From the NCBI GenBank assembly GCA_050633365.1, contig JBOEGJ010000007.1:62001-126000 (forward strand): a stretch of 64,000 nucleotides of DNA, read 5' to 3'. A program made the position numbers and the translations under genes. Shown one piece after another: positions 51,461 to 60,406 of the stretch. The DNA comes from Pseudomaricurvus sp050633365. GTDB taxonomy: Bacteria; Pseudomonadota; Gammaproteobacteria; Pseudomonadales; Cellvibrionaceae. The notes below the pieces were generated by a model. The model made no database searches. It worked only from the letters and a program-made list of their open reading frames with translations, and was not told where the DNA came from. Numbering within the stretch: position 1 is the first letter of the stretch; every line of letters starts with the position of its first letter.

Positions 51461-52723
51461 ATGGATAAATTGATTATTACCGGTGGGCAAGATATTGCGG
51501 GAGAGCTGCGGATCTCTGGTTCCAAGAACTCGGGGTTGCCGATACTGGCAGCGACCTTGTTGGCTGATGACCCTTTGCATGTCTGTAATCTGCCTCACTT
51601 GAATGATATTACCACCATGCTGGCGCTGTTGCGTTGCATGGGCGTTGGCGTGACCATCGATGAAAAGATGTGTGTCGAGATCGACCCGACCTCCATCAAT
51701 GATTTCACCGCGCCTTATGATTTGGTGAAAACCATGCGCGCCTCTATTTTGGTGTTGGGGCCCATCTTGGCGCGCCACGGTGTCGCCAATGTGTCTTTCC
51801 CAGGGGGCTGTGCCATTGGCAGTCGTCCAGTGGATATTCACTTGCGCGGCCTAGAGGCCATGGGTGCCGAGATTCATGTGGATGAAGGTTATATTCGTGC
51901 CAAATCCGATGGCCGCCTTAAAGGCGCGCACATCTTTATGGATACGGTAACCGTTGGTGGTACCGAAAACTTGGTGATGGCAGCAACCTTGGCCGAGGGC
52001 ACAACGGTACTCGAAAACGCCGCTAGAGAGCCTGAAGTGGTGGATCTGTGTAATTTCTTGGTAGCTATGGGCGCCGAGATCGAGGGTATAGGTACGGGCA
52101 CCTTGACCATTCAGGGTGTGGATAAACTCAATGGCTGTACCTATTCGGTGATGCCAGATCGTATCGAGACAGGTACCTTTTTGGTGGCAGCGGCAGCGGC
52201 TCGCGGTCGTGTGCTGTTGAAAGATACCAACGAGCATATGCTTGAGGCCGTGCTGTTGAAACTTGAGGAGGCTGGAGCACATTTGTCCACCGGTCCCGAC
52301 TGGATTGAGTTGGATATGAAAGGCAACCGTCCTAAAGCGGTCAGTTTAAAAACTGCGCCATACCCAGCCTTCCCCACCGATATGCAGGCTCAGTTCACTG
52401 CCATGAATGCGGTGGCAGAAGGCACCGGAACCGTCATTGAGACGATTTTTGAAAACCGTTTGATTCAGATACATGAGCTCAATCGCATGGGCGCCGATAT
52501 TCGATTGGAAGGTAATACTGCAATTGTGACTGGGGTCGAACAGTTAAAAGGCGCGCCGGTGATGGCGTCAGATTTGCGAGCGTCGGCGAGTCTCGTCATT
52601 GCGGGTTTGGTCGCTCAGGGCGAGACGGTGGTAGATCGTATTTACCATATTGATCGCGGTTACGAATGTATCGAAGAAAAACTGCAGCTGCTGGGCGCGA
52701 ATATTCGTCGAGTACCATCTTGA
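51461..52723 (+). CDS. murA: UDP-N-acetylglucosamine 1-carboxyvinyltransferase MurA
   Basis: 420 residues. The enzyme transfers enolpyruvate from PEP to UDP-GlcNAc, the first committed step of peptidoglycan synthesis. Lys22 and Asn23 lie in SGSKNSGLP, and the catalytic loop Cys117 is in PGGCAIGSRPVD, the form that fosfomycin alkylates. Spacing to ibaG is 40 bases. Confidence 0.98.
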   Translation: MDKLIITGGQDIAGELRISGSKNSGLPILAATLLADDPLHVCNLPHLNDITTMLALLRCMGVGVTIDEKMCVEIDPTSINDFTAPYDLVKTMRASILVLGPILARHGVANVSFPGGCAIGSRPVDIHLRGLEAMGAEIHVDEGYIRAKSDGRLKGAHIFMDTVTVGGTENLVMAATLAEGTTVLENAAREPEVVDLCNFLVAMGAEIEGIGTGTLTIQGVDKLNGCTYSVMPDRIETGTFLVAAAAARGRVLLKDTNEHMLEAVLLKLEEAGAHLSTGPDWIELDMKGNRPKAVSLKTAPYPAFPTDMQAQFTAMNAVAEGTGTVIETIFENRLIQIHELNRMGADIRLEGNTAIVTGVEQLKGAPVMASDLRASASLVIAGLVAQGETVVDRIYHIDRGYECIEEKLQLLGANIRRVPS

Positions 52724-52778
52724 AGCTAGCTTTCAAGGCTGTAAATATTGAACGCTGCTGAAGCGGAAGAGTTGAGTT

Positions 52779-53408
52779 ATGTCGCAAATGTTGACCATCG
52801 CCCTCACCAAGGGGCGGATTCTGAAAGAGACCTTGCCACTGTTGGCGGCGGCGGGCATTGAACCCGCTGAAGACATCAGTAAAAGTCGTAAATTGATCTT
52901 TGAAACCAATCAAGAGAATGTGCGTTTGTTGGTGCTGCGTGGTGTCGATGTGCCCACCTACGTGAAGTTTGGTTCTGCCGACATGGGGATCGCAGGAAAA
53001 GATACGCTGATGGAAAGTGGCAGCGAAGGCTTGTACGAACCCGTCGATTTGGGTATTGCCCGCTGCCGTCTGATGACCGCTGCGGTTAAGGGGATTAAAA
53101 CCCCTGAAGGCCGAATTAAAGTGGCGACTAAGTACGTTAATGTTGCTAAGCGCTACTACGCCACCCAAGGCCGACAGGTCGACGTTATTAAGCTCTACGG
53201 CGCTATGGAGTTGGCTCCAATCATGGATTTGGCCGATGAGATCGTCGACATTGTTGACACCGGTAATACTCTGGTGGCCAACGGTTTGGAGCCTCGCGAA
53301 CATATCGCCAACATCAGCTCTCGCGTGATCGTCAATAAGGCGTCCATGAAGATGAAGCATCAGCACATACAAACCGTTCTGGCCGCCATTCAAGAGGCGG
53401 TTCAGTAA
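52779..53408 (+). CDS. hisG: ATP phosphoribosyltransferase, short form
   Basis: 209 residues, the short HisG that lacks the regulatory C-terminal domain and needs the HisZ subunit, which is not in this window. It catalyses the first step of histidine synthesis. Motifs are LTKGRILKETLPLL, FGSADMGIAGKD and the PRPP-binding EIVDIVDTGNTL. It lies 55 bases after murA and is followed by hisD. Confidence 0.96.
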   Translation: MSQMLTIALTKGRILKETLPLLAAAGIEPAEDISKSRKLIFETNQENVRLLVLRGVDVPTYVKFGSADMGIAGKDTLMESGSEGLYEPVDLGIARCRLMTAAVKGIKTPEGRIKVATKYVNVAKRYYATQGRQVDVIKLYGAMELAPIMDLADEIVDIVDTGNTLVANGLEPREHIANISSRVIVNKASMKMKHQHIQTVLAAIQEAVQ

Positions 53409-53533
53409 ACGGCTTGCGGCACTTCCGATAAGCCTTTTAATCTGTTTTAAACAGTGCGAAGGCTTCTCCACTTTTTCGTTTTACTCTGTATTTGGCCTTA
53501 GCCTACCTCAATCGTTAGCCTAGAGAGATGATC

Positions 53534-54850
53534 ATGACTCGCGTGACTCCTGTTAAGCAATTAGACGCAAATGCCTCGGACTTTGAACAGCAGCTGCAGC
53601 AGTTGTTGGCTTGGGAGTCTGTGTCGGATCATTCTGTGGCGCAAACGGTGGCAACAATTTTGGCGGACGTAAAACACGAGGGCGACGATGCGCTGCTGCG
53701 TTACACCAATCAGTTTGATCGTCTTAACGCAGAGAGTGTGACTCAGCTGGTCATTTCCCGTGAGCGGTTGCACGAGTCGCTGGCGCGTATTTCTGACGAG
53801 CAGCGACAGGCTTTGCAGTTGGCGGCGGATCGTGTGCGCAGTTACCACGAGCATCAGAAGCAGTCATCCTGGAGCTATACCGAAGACAATGGCACGGTGT
53901 TGGGCCAGCAGGTGACGGCTATGGAGCGCGTTGGTATATACGTGCCCGGTGGCAAAGCCTCTTATCCGTCCTCTGTGTTGATGAATGCCTTACCCGCTAA
54001 GGTGGCCGGGGTTGATGAAATTATCATGGTGGTGCCAACCCCAGATGGTGAAGTCAACGATATGGTGTTTGCGGCGGCCGCGATTGCCGATGTCGACAAG
54101 GTGATTACCGTCGGCGGTGCTCAAGCCGTGGCGGCCTTGGCATACGGTACCGAGGTTGTTCCTAAGGTCGATAAAATTGTCGGTCCTGGCAATATTTTTG
54201 TAGCCACCGCCAAGCGTTCGGTTTTTGGTGCTGTGGCGATTGATATGATTGCGGGGCCCTCGGAGATTCTTGTGGTCTGCGATGGCAAAACAGATCCCGA
54301 TTGGATTGCCATGGATCTGTTCTCTCAGGCTGAGCACGATGAGCAAGCGCAAGCCATATTAATTGGTTTTGATGCCGATTATCTAAATCGTGTTCAAGAC
54401 AGTATGGATCGCTTGTTGCCGACTTTGTCTCGCGAGCCCATAGCTCGACAGTCCTTGGTCGAGCGAGGGGCCTTTATTCTTGTGCAGGATATGGATCAGG
54501 CGGTCGAGGTTATCAATCGCATAGCGCCGGAGCACTTGGAGTTATCCATCGAAGATCCCGAGGCGTTGTTGCCGGAGATTCGACACGCTGGCGCAATCTT
54601 TATGGGGCGCCACACCGCCGAAGCTCTGGGGGATTATTGCGCTGGCCCAAATCATGTGTTGCCGACCTCGGGCACGGCTCGCTTCTCTTCGCCTCTGGGG
54701 GTGTACGACTTTCAAAAGCGCAGCTCGATTATTCACTGCTCGGCGCAGGGAGCGTCGGAGTTGGGTGAGGTTGCCTCGGTGCTGGCTCGAGGTGAGTCGC
54801 TTGAGGCCCACGCGCGTTCGGCAGAATATAGAATATTGAAAGATTCCTAG
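53534..54850 (+). CDS. hisD: Histidinol dehydrogenase
   Basis: 438 residues from the ATG with AGAGAG 6 bases upstream; another ATG two codons earlier is possible. It catalyses the last two oxidations to histidine, using zinc. Conserved segments are YVPGGKASYPSSVLMNALPAKVAGV, GPGNIFVATAK and the zinc and catalytic region QAEHDEQAQAI and APEHLELS. The next gene in Pseudomonas is hisC; here a terminator and a convergent protease gene follow. Confidence 0.97.
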   Translation: MTRVTPVKQLDANASDFEQQLQQLLAWESVSDHSVAQTVATILADVKHEGDDALLRYTNQFDRLNAESVTQLVISRERLHESLARISDEQRQALQLAADRVRSYHEHQKQSSWSYTEDNGTVLGQQVTAMERVGIYVPGGKASYPSSVLMNALPAKVAGVDEIIMVVPTPDGEVNDMVFAAAAIADVDKVITVGGAQAVAALAYGTEVVPKVDKIVGPGNIFVATAKRSVFGAVAIDMIAGPSEILVVCDGKTDPDWIAMDLFSQAEHDEQAQAILIGFDADYLNRVQDSMDRLLPTLSREPIARQSLVERGAFILVQDMDQAVEVINRIAPEHLELSIEDPEALLPEIRHAGAIFMGRHTAEALGDYCAGPNHVLPTSGTARFSSPLGVYDFQKRSSIIHCSAQGASELGEVASVLARGESLEAHARSAEYRILKDS

Positions 54851-54875
54851 TGCAGAGGCTCGGGATTTAATCGTC

Positions 54876-54913
54876 AAAAAAGGCGCTCTCGCATTGCGAT
54901 GAGCGCCTTTTTT
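54876..54913. terminator. Bidirectional terminator between hisD and degS/algW
   Basis: 13-bp stem (54876-54888 with 54901-54913) with a continuous inner stem TCGC/GCGA, A-run before and T-run after. It serves hisD and the convergent protease gene. Confidence 0.93.
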
Positions 54914-54942
54914 TCGCTTGCTCAGTGTGCTTATGAATCGAT

Positions 54943-56133
54943 TTAGCTACTGCTGGGTTTCACGCCCAGAGTGCCGTCGACCACTAGGCTTTCTCCATTT
55001 CTCAATATCTCGATTTCGATTTCATCGCCTGGTCGGCCCTGGGCGACTTGGTGCATGCTCAGTCGGCCGTCGCTCACGGTGCGATTGTTCATTCGCAGAA
55101 TAATGTCTCCGGGGCGAAGCCCTGCTTTGTGCGCAGGGCCGTTATTGTAGATAGCCGTAATGATAACGCCGTTAGCGGTGTTGAGTTTGAACGATTGAGC
55201 CAGCTCTGGGGTCATCTGCTGGGCTTCAATGCCCAGCCAGCCGCGAACCACTTGCCCGTAGCTGACCAAATCTTGCATAACTTTAACCGCCGTGTCGGCG
55301 GGAATCGCAAAACCAATGCCTACCGAAAAGCCCGTCTTATCGAGAATCGCCGTATTGATGCCGAGCAAATTGCCGCGGGCATCAATCAAGGCGCCGCCAG
55401 AGTTGCCTGGATTGATGGCGGCGTCGGTCTGCAGGTAGTTCTCGTAGGTATTAATGCCGAGGCCGTAGCGACCGGTGGCGCTGATAATGCCTTGTGTGAC
55501 GGTCTGGCCGACGCCAAAGGGATTGCCAATGGCCAGCACCACGTCGCCAATGCGAGCATTGCCTGGCTCGCCAATATTGATGGAGGTGAGATCCTTCAGG
55601 CCAATCTTTAATACCGCTAAATCGCTCTCAGGGTCTGTGCCTACCAGAGTGGCTTTTGCCTCTCGGCCGTCTTTAAGAAGCACCAATATTTCATCGGCGC
55701 CATCGATGACGTGATTGTTTGTCAGTAGGTAGCCTTCCGGGCTGATGATAACGCCTGATCCCAGTGCCGACTGCATTCGCTCTTGAGAGGGCACGTCGGA
55801 ATTGTTGAAAAAATGGCGAAATAGAGGGTCGTCCAACAGGGGGTGTCGGCGCCTTTTGAGTTTAGTGCGGGTATAGATGTTAACCACTGCGGGGGCTGCA
55901 TTGTTGACCGCGTCGGCGTAAGAAATAGGGCCGCTCCACTCATCGCTATGGTGTTGAGGGGTTAGGCTGCCAAGCTGAAATCCGTTATCGGATTGGCGTT
56001 TGGCTATTTGGCCGCCGTCGTTCATCCACAGGATGACGCACAGGCCGAGTAAAAGTCCGGTAATGACGGGCCAGCCCAAAAAGGCCGAAAGGCGGGAAAC
56101 AGACAAAATTGAGCTCCGCAAAGACAGATCCAT
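54943..56133 (-). CDS. degS: DegS/AlgW-type periplasmic serine protease
   Basis: 396 residues. One N-terminal membrane anchor (about 18-37), then a trypsin-like domain with the triad His141 (NNHVID), Asp171 (ESDLAVLK) and Ser245 (NPGNSGGAL), and a single PDZ domain (about 285-390). One PDZ and a membrane anchor indicate the DegS/AlgW type rather than DegP, so it probably starts cleavage of an anti-sigma factor in the envelope stress response. The choice of name between degS and algW is not settled by sequence. It lies 245 bases after zapG. Confidence 0.93.
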   Translation of the reverse strand: MDLSLRSSILSVSRLSAFLGWPVITGLLLGLCVILWMNDGGQIAKRQSDNGFQLGSLTPQHHSDEWSGPISYADAVNNAAPAVVNIYTRTKLKRRRHPLLDDPLFRHFFNNSDVPSQERMQSALGSGVIISPEGYLLTNNHVIDGADEILVLLKDGREAKATLVGTDPESDLAVLKIGLKDLTSINIGEPGNARIGDVVLAIGNPFGVGQTVTQGIISATGRYGLGINTYENYLQTDAAINPGNSGGALIDARGNLLGINTAILDKTGFSVGIGFAIPADTAVKVMQDLVSYGQVVRGWLGIEAQQMTPELAQSFKLNTANGVIITAIYNNGPAHKAGLRPGDIILRMNNRTVSDGRLSMHQVAQGRPGDEIEIEILRNGESLVVDGTLGVKPSSS

Positions 56134-56377
56134 GGTCGAGAGGTCGATTATAGGCGCCTAGCCCGAACAGATACCAGTTGAATCAAGAGTGATCGAAGGG
56201 GAATTTGATCAAGGTCGCAATGCCGCAAGTGATTCGATGGGTATTTTGTGTGTTGTGCTGTGTTGTGTTGTGTTGAAGTGAAGTGAGGGTGTGATGGGAG
56301 GTTAGTTGCTATCGCAATCGGTTGACCGGATGTCGCGACCGCAAGGGATCGCGACATTCAGTCCATTTGCTCAAATT
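56134..56377. other. zapG-degS gap with low-complexity tract and inverted repeat
   Basis: This region contains a short low-complexity stretch of TGTTG-like units (about 56248-56275) and a strong 9-bp perfect inverted repeat ATGTCGCGA/TCGCGACAT (56330-56338, 56349-56357). The repeat encloses a CC-GCAA-GG mini-hairpin and lies about 20 bases after the zapG stop. There is no T-run, so it is either a poor terminator or a protein-binding palindrome. Confidence 0.5.
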
Positions 56378-56845
56378 CTAGGGCGCGGCTTTGGCTGGTT
56401 CTTCGTTCTTGTCGAGGCCAAACTCTTCGCTCAGCTGTCCGGTTTCTCCTGGATTCTTAGGCGCCCAGTCACGCGGTGCTTCTGTGTCGTCGTCTTCTTT
56501 AGTGGCCACTGGGGAGTCATTGTTGATGAGTTTGCCATCACCGGCTTCAATGAGTTGGCGGCTGATGTCGGGGTTGGTGAGCTTAAGAGCACTGTTGGCC
56601 AGATACTCGTGAACGTCTTTGTAGCTTTGGGTGAGGTTATTCACCAGTTGCGAGGTCTCGGCAAAGTGCTCGGAGACTTCTTGCTGGTAATCGACAAGCT
56701 TGTTTTCGGCACTCTCGAGGCGAGTTTCCATTTCGCGATTTTGCTGTTCCTGAGGGTGCAGGGACTTCACCAAAACTGCGCCAATGGCGCCGCCGGCGAT
56801 AAGAGCTGCAATGGCGGTAATGACTAGGGTGCTGAGTGTGAACAC
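56378..56845 (-). CDS. zapG: ZapG (YhcB, DUF1043) cell-envelope protein
   Basis: 155 residues starting at GTG, which has AGGAG 6 bases upstream; the frame continues 9 codons earlier without a better site. One N-terminal membrane helix (about 5-27) precedes a coiled coil (about 30-75), the conserved HFAETSQLVNNLTQSYKDVHEYLANSALKL and an acidic disordered tail. YhcB/ZapG affects division and envelope synthesis in E. coli. In E. coli it also lies near degS/degQ and zapE. Confidence 0.9.
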   Translation of the reverse strand: MFTLSTLVITAIAALIAGGAIGAVLVKSLHPQEQQNREMETRLESAENKLVDYQQEVSEHFAETSQLVNNLTQSYKDVHEYLANSALKLTNPDISRQLIEAGDGKLINNDSPVATKEDDDTEAPRDWAPKNPGETGQLSEEFGLDKNEEPAKAAP

Positions 56846-57127
56846 GTTGATCTCCTGAATAGCGTACAACAACGCGACGGTTTTATTCGGTGGCCGCGGC
56901 TTTATGGTTCTTTGTTATTATAAGCGCTTTTTTTGTGACTGTGCTTTATCTTTTGCGCGGAATGTTAACGTCAGCGGTACAGTGTTGAGCTTGGTGGTAG
57001 GTTCTTTTTGTCTCTGCTTGGGGTTGAGTGCAGCGATCGATTTAGTCGGACTAACGGGCGCTACTGCTTTTGGTGGATGGATCTGCGGCTAAGGTCCGTA
57101 AAAAGTACTGAAAAATAGGAAAGAGTG

Positions 57128-57805
57128 ATGAGTTTAAAGCTGGTGGAGGGGCCTTTTCTAGGCTCGGAAATAAAGGGTGAAATCGAAGGCGCTGTGGGTG
57201 CCATCGAGTTGGTCACGACTGAGCCCCTTGATGGTGCACTGGCGGGTGAGTCTCTGGTGGCGGTGGTGTGTCACCCTCATCCTCAGCATGGCGGTACTAT
57301 GAACAATAAGGTGGTGACTAGCCTAGTCAGAACCTATCGCGATCTTGGTATTCCCTGCGTGCGTTTTAATTTTCGTGGCGTTGGTGCCAGTGAAGGTAGC
57401 TTCGACAATGCCGTTGGCGAGGTCAACGATCTGATGGCGGTGGTTGAGTGGGTGAAGCTCTGTTATCCACAGGCGGGTTTGCTGTTGGCGGGGTTTTCAT
57501 TTGGTTCCTCGGTGGCCGCTCAGGCCAGTCATCGCCTCGGTGGAGAGTTGGAGCATCTGGTGCTGGTGGCGCCACCGGTGGAGCGTTATCAATATGATCT
57601 AGGTGGAGTCTTCCCTGCGCCGGTGACGGTCATTATTGGTGATCAAGACGAATTGGTGGATGTTGCCGGGTTGCTCGAATGGTTCGATAGGTTGCGGGTG
57701 GAGAAAGCTCTGCTGCGCTATCCCGAGGCCACGCATTTCTTCCATGGGGCGCTGGGGCAGGTTAAGCGGGATTTGGCCCTCGAGTTGCAAAGTGCGCTGG
57801 GCTAG
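57128..57805 (+). CDS. COG2945-type alpha/beta hydrolase
   Basis: 225 residues. The N-terminal strand region leads to CHPHPQHGGTMNNKVV, then GVGASEG, the nucleophile elbow GFSFGS with its Ser, IIGDQDELVD with the likely catalytic Asp, and EATHFFHG with the catalytic His. No signal peptide. The family is widespread but its substrate is unknown. The ATG at 57128 has AGGAAA upstream; a GTG one codon earlier is also possible. It sits alone between zapG and zapE. Confidence 0.85.
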   Translation: MSLKLVEGPFLGSEIKGEIEGAVGAIELVTTEPLDGALAGESLVAVVCHPHPQHGGTMNNKVVTSLVRTYRDLGIPCVRFNFRGVGASEGSFDNAVGEVNDLMAVVEWVKLCYPQAGLLLAGFSFGSSVAAQASHRLGGELEHLVLVAPPVERYQYDLGGVFPAPVTVIIGDQDELVDVAGLLEWFDRLRVEKALLRYPEATHFFHGALGQVKRDLALELQSALG

Positions 57806-58031
57806 AGGATCGACTGTATAGATTGTATTGATTACAGTGAGAAAGTCCTGTGGCGCTTGAAGCCTATAAAAAGGATCGCTACAGTGTGCGCCGTTTTCCT
57901 TGCGCCGTTTCCTTGTGCCATTGCGTCGGCGTCATCTACACCTATGTTATACCTTTGCGGGCGAGGCCCGAGGTCGTCAATTGTGAAGTGAGCGTTAGTA
58001 TTGCGCTTCGCTCAACCGAGAATAGAGCACC

Positions 58032-59153
58032 ATGAACGGAACACCACTTGAACGCTATCAGAAAGACCTAGAGCGCGAAGGCTTTAATCACGATGCCGCT
58101 CAGGAGCAGGCGGTTCGGCATCTTCAAGATCTCTATGATCGACTGGTGGCATCTTGGGAGGCCGAGGCCGTGCCTCGGGGAATGTTCGAGCGTTTGAAGC
58201 AGGCGGTTTCCGGCGCGCCTTCCAGGCAATTGCAGCGAGGGCTCTATTTTTGGGGGGGAGTCGGTCGTGGTAAGACTTACTTGATGGACAACTTTTACGA
58301 GAGCTTGCCCTTTCCAGAAAAAATGAGGGCTCACTTTCATCGCTTTATGCGACGAGTTCATCAGGAGCTGCGAGCGCTCGACGGCGAAAAGAACCCACTC
58401 GACACGGTTGCCGATAAACTTGCCCGCGAAGCTCGAGTGATTTGTTTTGATGAGTTTTTTGTCTCCGATATCACCGACGCCATGATATTGGCTAATTTGA
58501 TTCAGGCGCTGTTTAATCGCGGCGTCTCATTGGTGGCTACCTCGAATATCGTCCCCGATGGCCTCTATAAAGACGGTCTTCAGCGCGCTCGCTTCTTGCC
58601 GGCGATCGACATGCTCAACGAGCACACCCTTGTGGTCAATGTGGATGGTGGTGTTGACTACCGTTTGCGTGCGCTGGAGCAGGCTGAGCTTTACCACTCA
58701 CCTTTAGACGATGCGGCAGATGCCAGCTTACTGAAGAGTTTTGAGAGTCTTGTGCCCGACAAGGGAGAGATTCGCGCAGATGTCTCGGTAGAGGTAGAGG
58801 GGCGCCCAATTGATGCCCGCTATGAAGCTGAAGATGTGGTGTGGTTCGACTTTATGGCTCTATGTGACGGCCCGCGATCGCAAAACGACTACATCGAGCT
58901 GGCACGGGAGTATCACGCGGTGTTAGTAGCCAACATACCTGCGTTGGGCCGCGAAACAGACGATCAGGCGCGCCGCTTTATCAATATGGTTGATGAGTTT
59001 TACGATCGCAACGTCAAATTGATCGTTTCTGCAGAGAATCCGCTGGCCGAGATCTATTCCGGCGGCAAGCTTAATTTTGAGTTTGAGCGAACCACCAGTC
59101 GGCTGTTAGAGATGCAGAGCCACGAATACCTTGCTGAGCCCCATAGGCCATAG
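58032..59153 (+). CDS. zapE: Cell division ATPase ZapE (AFG1-like)
   Basis: 373 residues. The Walker A motif is in FWGGVGRGKTYLMD (about 76-86) and Walker B in ICFDEFFVSDITDAMIL. Further AFG1 motifs are TSNIVPDGLYKDGLQRARFLPAI and VKLIVSAENPL. ZapE is associated with the Z-ring under stress in E. coli. The 226 bases upstream carry no gene; they include two imperfect direct repeats (57888-57901 and 57902-57914). Confidence 0.95.
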   Translation: MNGTPLERYQKDLEREGFNHDAAQEQAVRHLQDLYDRLVASWEAEAVPRGMFERLKQAVSGAPSRQLQRGLYFWGGVGRGKTYLMDNFYESLPFPEKMRAHFHRFMRRVHQELRALDGEKNPLDTVADKLAREARVICFDEFFVSDITDAMILANLIQALFNRGVSLVATSNIVPDGLYKDGLQRARFLPAIDMLNEHTLVVNVDGGVDYRLRALEQAELYHSPLDDAADASLLKSFESLVPDKGEIRADVSVEVEGRPIDARYEAEDVVWFDFMALCDGPRSQNDYIELAREYHAVLVANIPALGRETDDQARRFINMVDEFYDRNVKLIVSAENPLAEIYSGGKLNFEFERTTSRLLEMQSHEYLAEPHRP

Positions 59154-59157
59154 GCGT

Positions 59158-59187
59158 GGGATGCGGGATTTAGTGGTGTTGCATCCC
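59158..59187 (+). terminator. Weak hairpin after zapE
   Basis: 7-bp stem GGGATGC (59158-59164) with GCATCCC (59181-59187), 16-base loop and no clear T-run. A weak terminator is possible. Confidence 0.4.
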
Positions 59188-59201
59188 GGTTCTAGAATTC
59201 C

Positions 59202-59230
59202 TTGCCTTTGCCTTCTGCGGTCTCTATAAT
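59202..59230 (+). promoter_or_regulatory. Sigma-70 promoter of rplM-rpsI
   Basis: -35 TTGCCT (59202-59207), 17-base spacer, perfect -10 TATAAT (59225-59230). The start site should be near 59237, about 50 bases before rplM. The strong match fits a growth-rate-dependent ribosomal operon. Confidence 0.85.
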
Positions 59231-59286
59231 CCGCGCTCCCTTTTTTGGGGAATGTATGTATTTAAAACACGTCGAAGGCAAACAAC

Positions 59287-59715
59287 ATGAAGACATATAG
59301 TGCCAAACCGGAATCAGTCCAGCGCGACTGGTACGTAATCGACGCAGAAGGCAAAACTCTAGGCCGTATGGCATCTGAGATCGCATCCCGTCTGCGCGGA
59401 AAGCATAAGCCAGAATTTACTCCTCACGTTGACACTGGCGATTACATCGTCGTTATCAACGCCGAGAAAGTAGCCGTTACTGGTAACAAAGCTAAAAACA
59501 AGATGTACCACCACCACACTGGTTACGTGGGTAGCTTGAAATCTATTAGCTTTGAAAAACTGATCGAAAAAGCACCTGAGCGCGCCATTCAAAGCGCCGT
59601 TAAAGGCATGTTGCCTCGCGGTCCTTTAGGTCGTGCAATGTTCAAAAAACTGAAAGTTTACGCTGGTGTAGAGCATCCACATGCTGCACAACAGCCTAAA
59701 GAACTGAACGTCTAA
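59287..59715 (+). CDS. rplM: 50S ribosomal protein L13
   Basis: 142 residues, the family length. Recognised by MKTYSAKPESVQRDWYVIDA, LGRMASEIASRLRGKHKPEFTPH and the GMLPRGPLGRAMFKKLKVYAG block. L13 is an early 50S assembly protein. It lies 16 bases before rpsI. Confidence 0.98.
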   Translation: MKTYSAKPESVQRDWYVIDAEGKTLGRMASEIASRLRGKHKPEFTPHVDTGDYIVVINAEKVAVTGNKAKNKMYHHHTGYVGSLKSISFEKLIEKAPERAIQSAVKGMLPRGPLGRAMFKKLKVYAGVEHPHAAQQPKELNV

Positions 59716-59731
59716 TCAGGAGCGGATGATA

Positions 59732-60124
59732 ATGGCTGCAACACAATACTACGGTACCGGACGCCGTAAAACCTCCACCGCTCGAGTATTCATTACTCAG
59801 GGCAGTGGCAATATCGTTGTAAACGATAAGACTCTGGACGAGTACTTCGGTCGCGAAGTTGCTCGTATGATCGTTCGTCAGCCTCTTGAGCTGGTTGAGC
59901 TGGTCGACAAATTCGACATTAAAGTCACCGTTAAAGGTGGTGGTAGCTTCGGTCAGGCTGGTGCAATTCGCCACGGTTTGACTCGCGCCTTGATGTCTTA
60001 CGATGAGACCCTGCGTGGTGCTCTGCGTGCTGCGGGTTATGTAACTCGTGATGCTCGTGAAGTTGAGCGTAAGAAAGTTGGTCTGCGTAAAGCACGTAAG
60101 AAGCCACAATTCTCGAAACGTTAA
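59732..60124 (+). CDS. rpsI: 30S ribosomal protein S9
   Basis: 130 residues from the ATG with AGGAG 9 bases upstream; an ATG 6 bases earlier is too close to that site. Landmarks are YYGTGRRKTSTARVF and the basic C-terminal tail KKPQFSKR that reaches the P-site tRNA. It forms a two-gene operon with rplM. Confidence 0.98.
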   Translation: MAATQYYGTGRRKTSTARVFITQGSGNIVVNDKTLDEYFGREVARMIVRQPLELVELVDKFDIKVTVKGGGSFGQAGAIRHGLTRALMSYDETLRGALRAAGYVTRDAREVERKKVGLRKARKKPQFSKR

Positions 60125-60177
60125 TTCGTTTCTGCTCGCGCTTTGGATGCCTTCCGAAGCGCCAGCGAAAAATCTTG

Positions 60178-60209
60178 GCCCAGATTGTCTTCAATCTGGG
60201 CTTTTTTTT
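60178..60209 (+). terminator. Intrinsic terminator after rpsI
   Basis: 10-bp perfect stem GCCCAGATTG (60178-60187) with CAATCTGGGC (60192-60201), TCTT loop, then eight T residues. Confidence 0.95.
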
Positions 60210-60406
60210 GCGCCAAAGTCCTGAATACCCTTATGAGACAAGTGGTTATGCCTTGTCAGGGGTGAGCAAGTTCTTTAAACTGTGGCGATTTTTAAAAATC
60301 TGTCTGAAGCAACCGTAAACCTTTGGAATTCAGTAAGTTACTGCTTGTTTTGTAGGCTTTTTGTCGATAATTCAAGATGGTGACGCTGCTATGGGAGAAG
60401 ATCGTC

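Noticed and set aside
52596..53471. 291-residue open frame on the minus strand opposite hisG and the end of murA
   Set aside because: It lies entirely over two well-conserved genes, has no domain pattern and no ribosome-binding site; a shadow of codon bias.
55048..55611. 187-residue plus-strand frame opposite the protease gene
   Set aside because: Covers the catalytic domain of an intact DegS/AlgW gene; no independent signal.
57850..58035. 61-residue frame upstream of zapE
   Set aside because: GTG start without ribosome-binding site, cysteine- and arginine-rich random composition, overlaps the zapE start.
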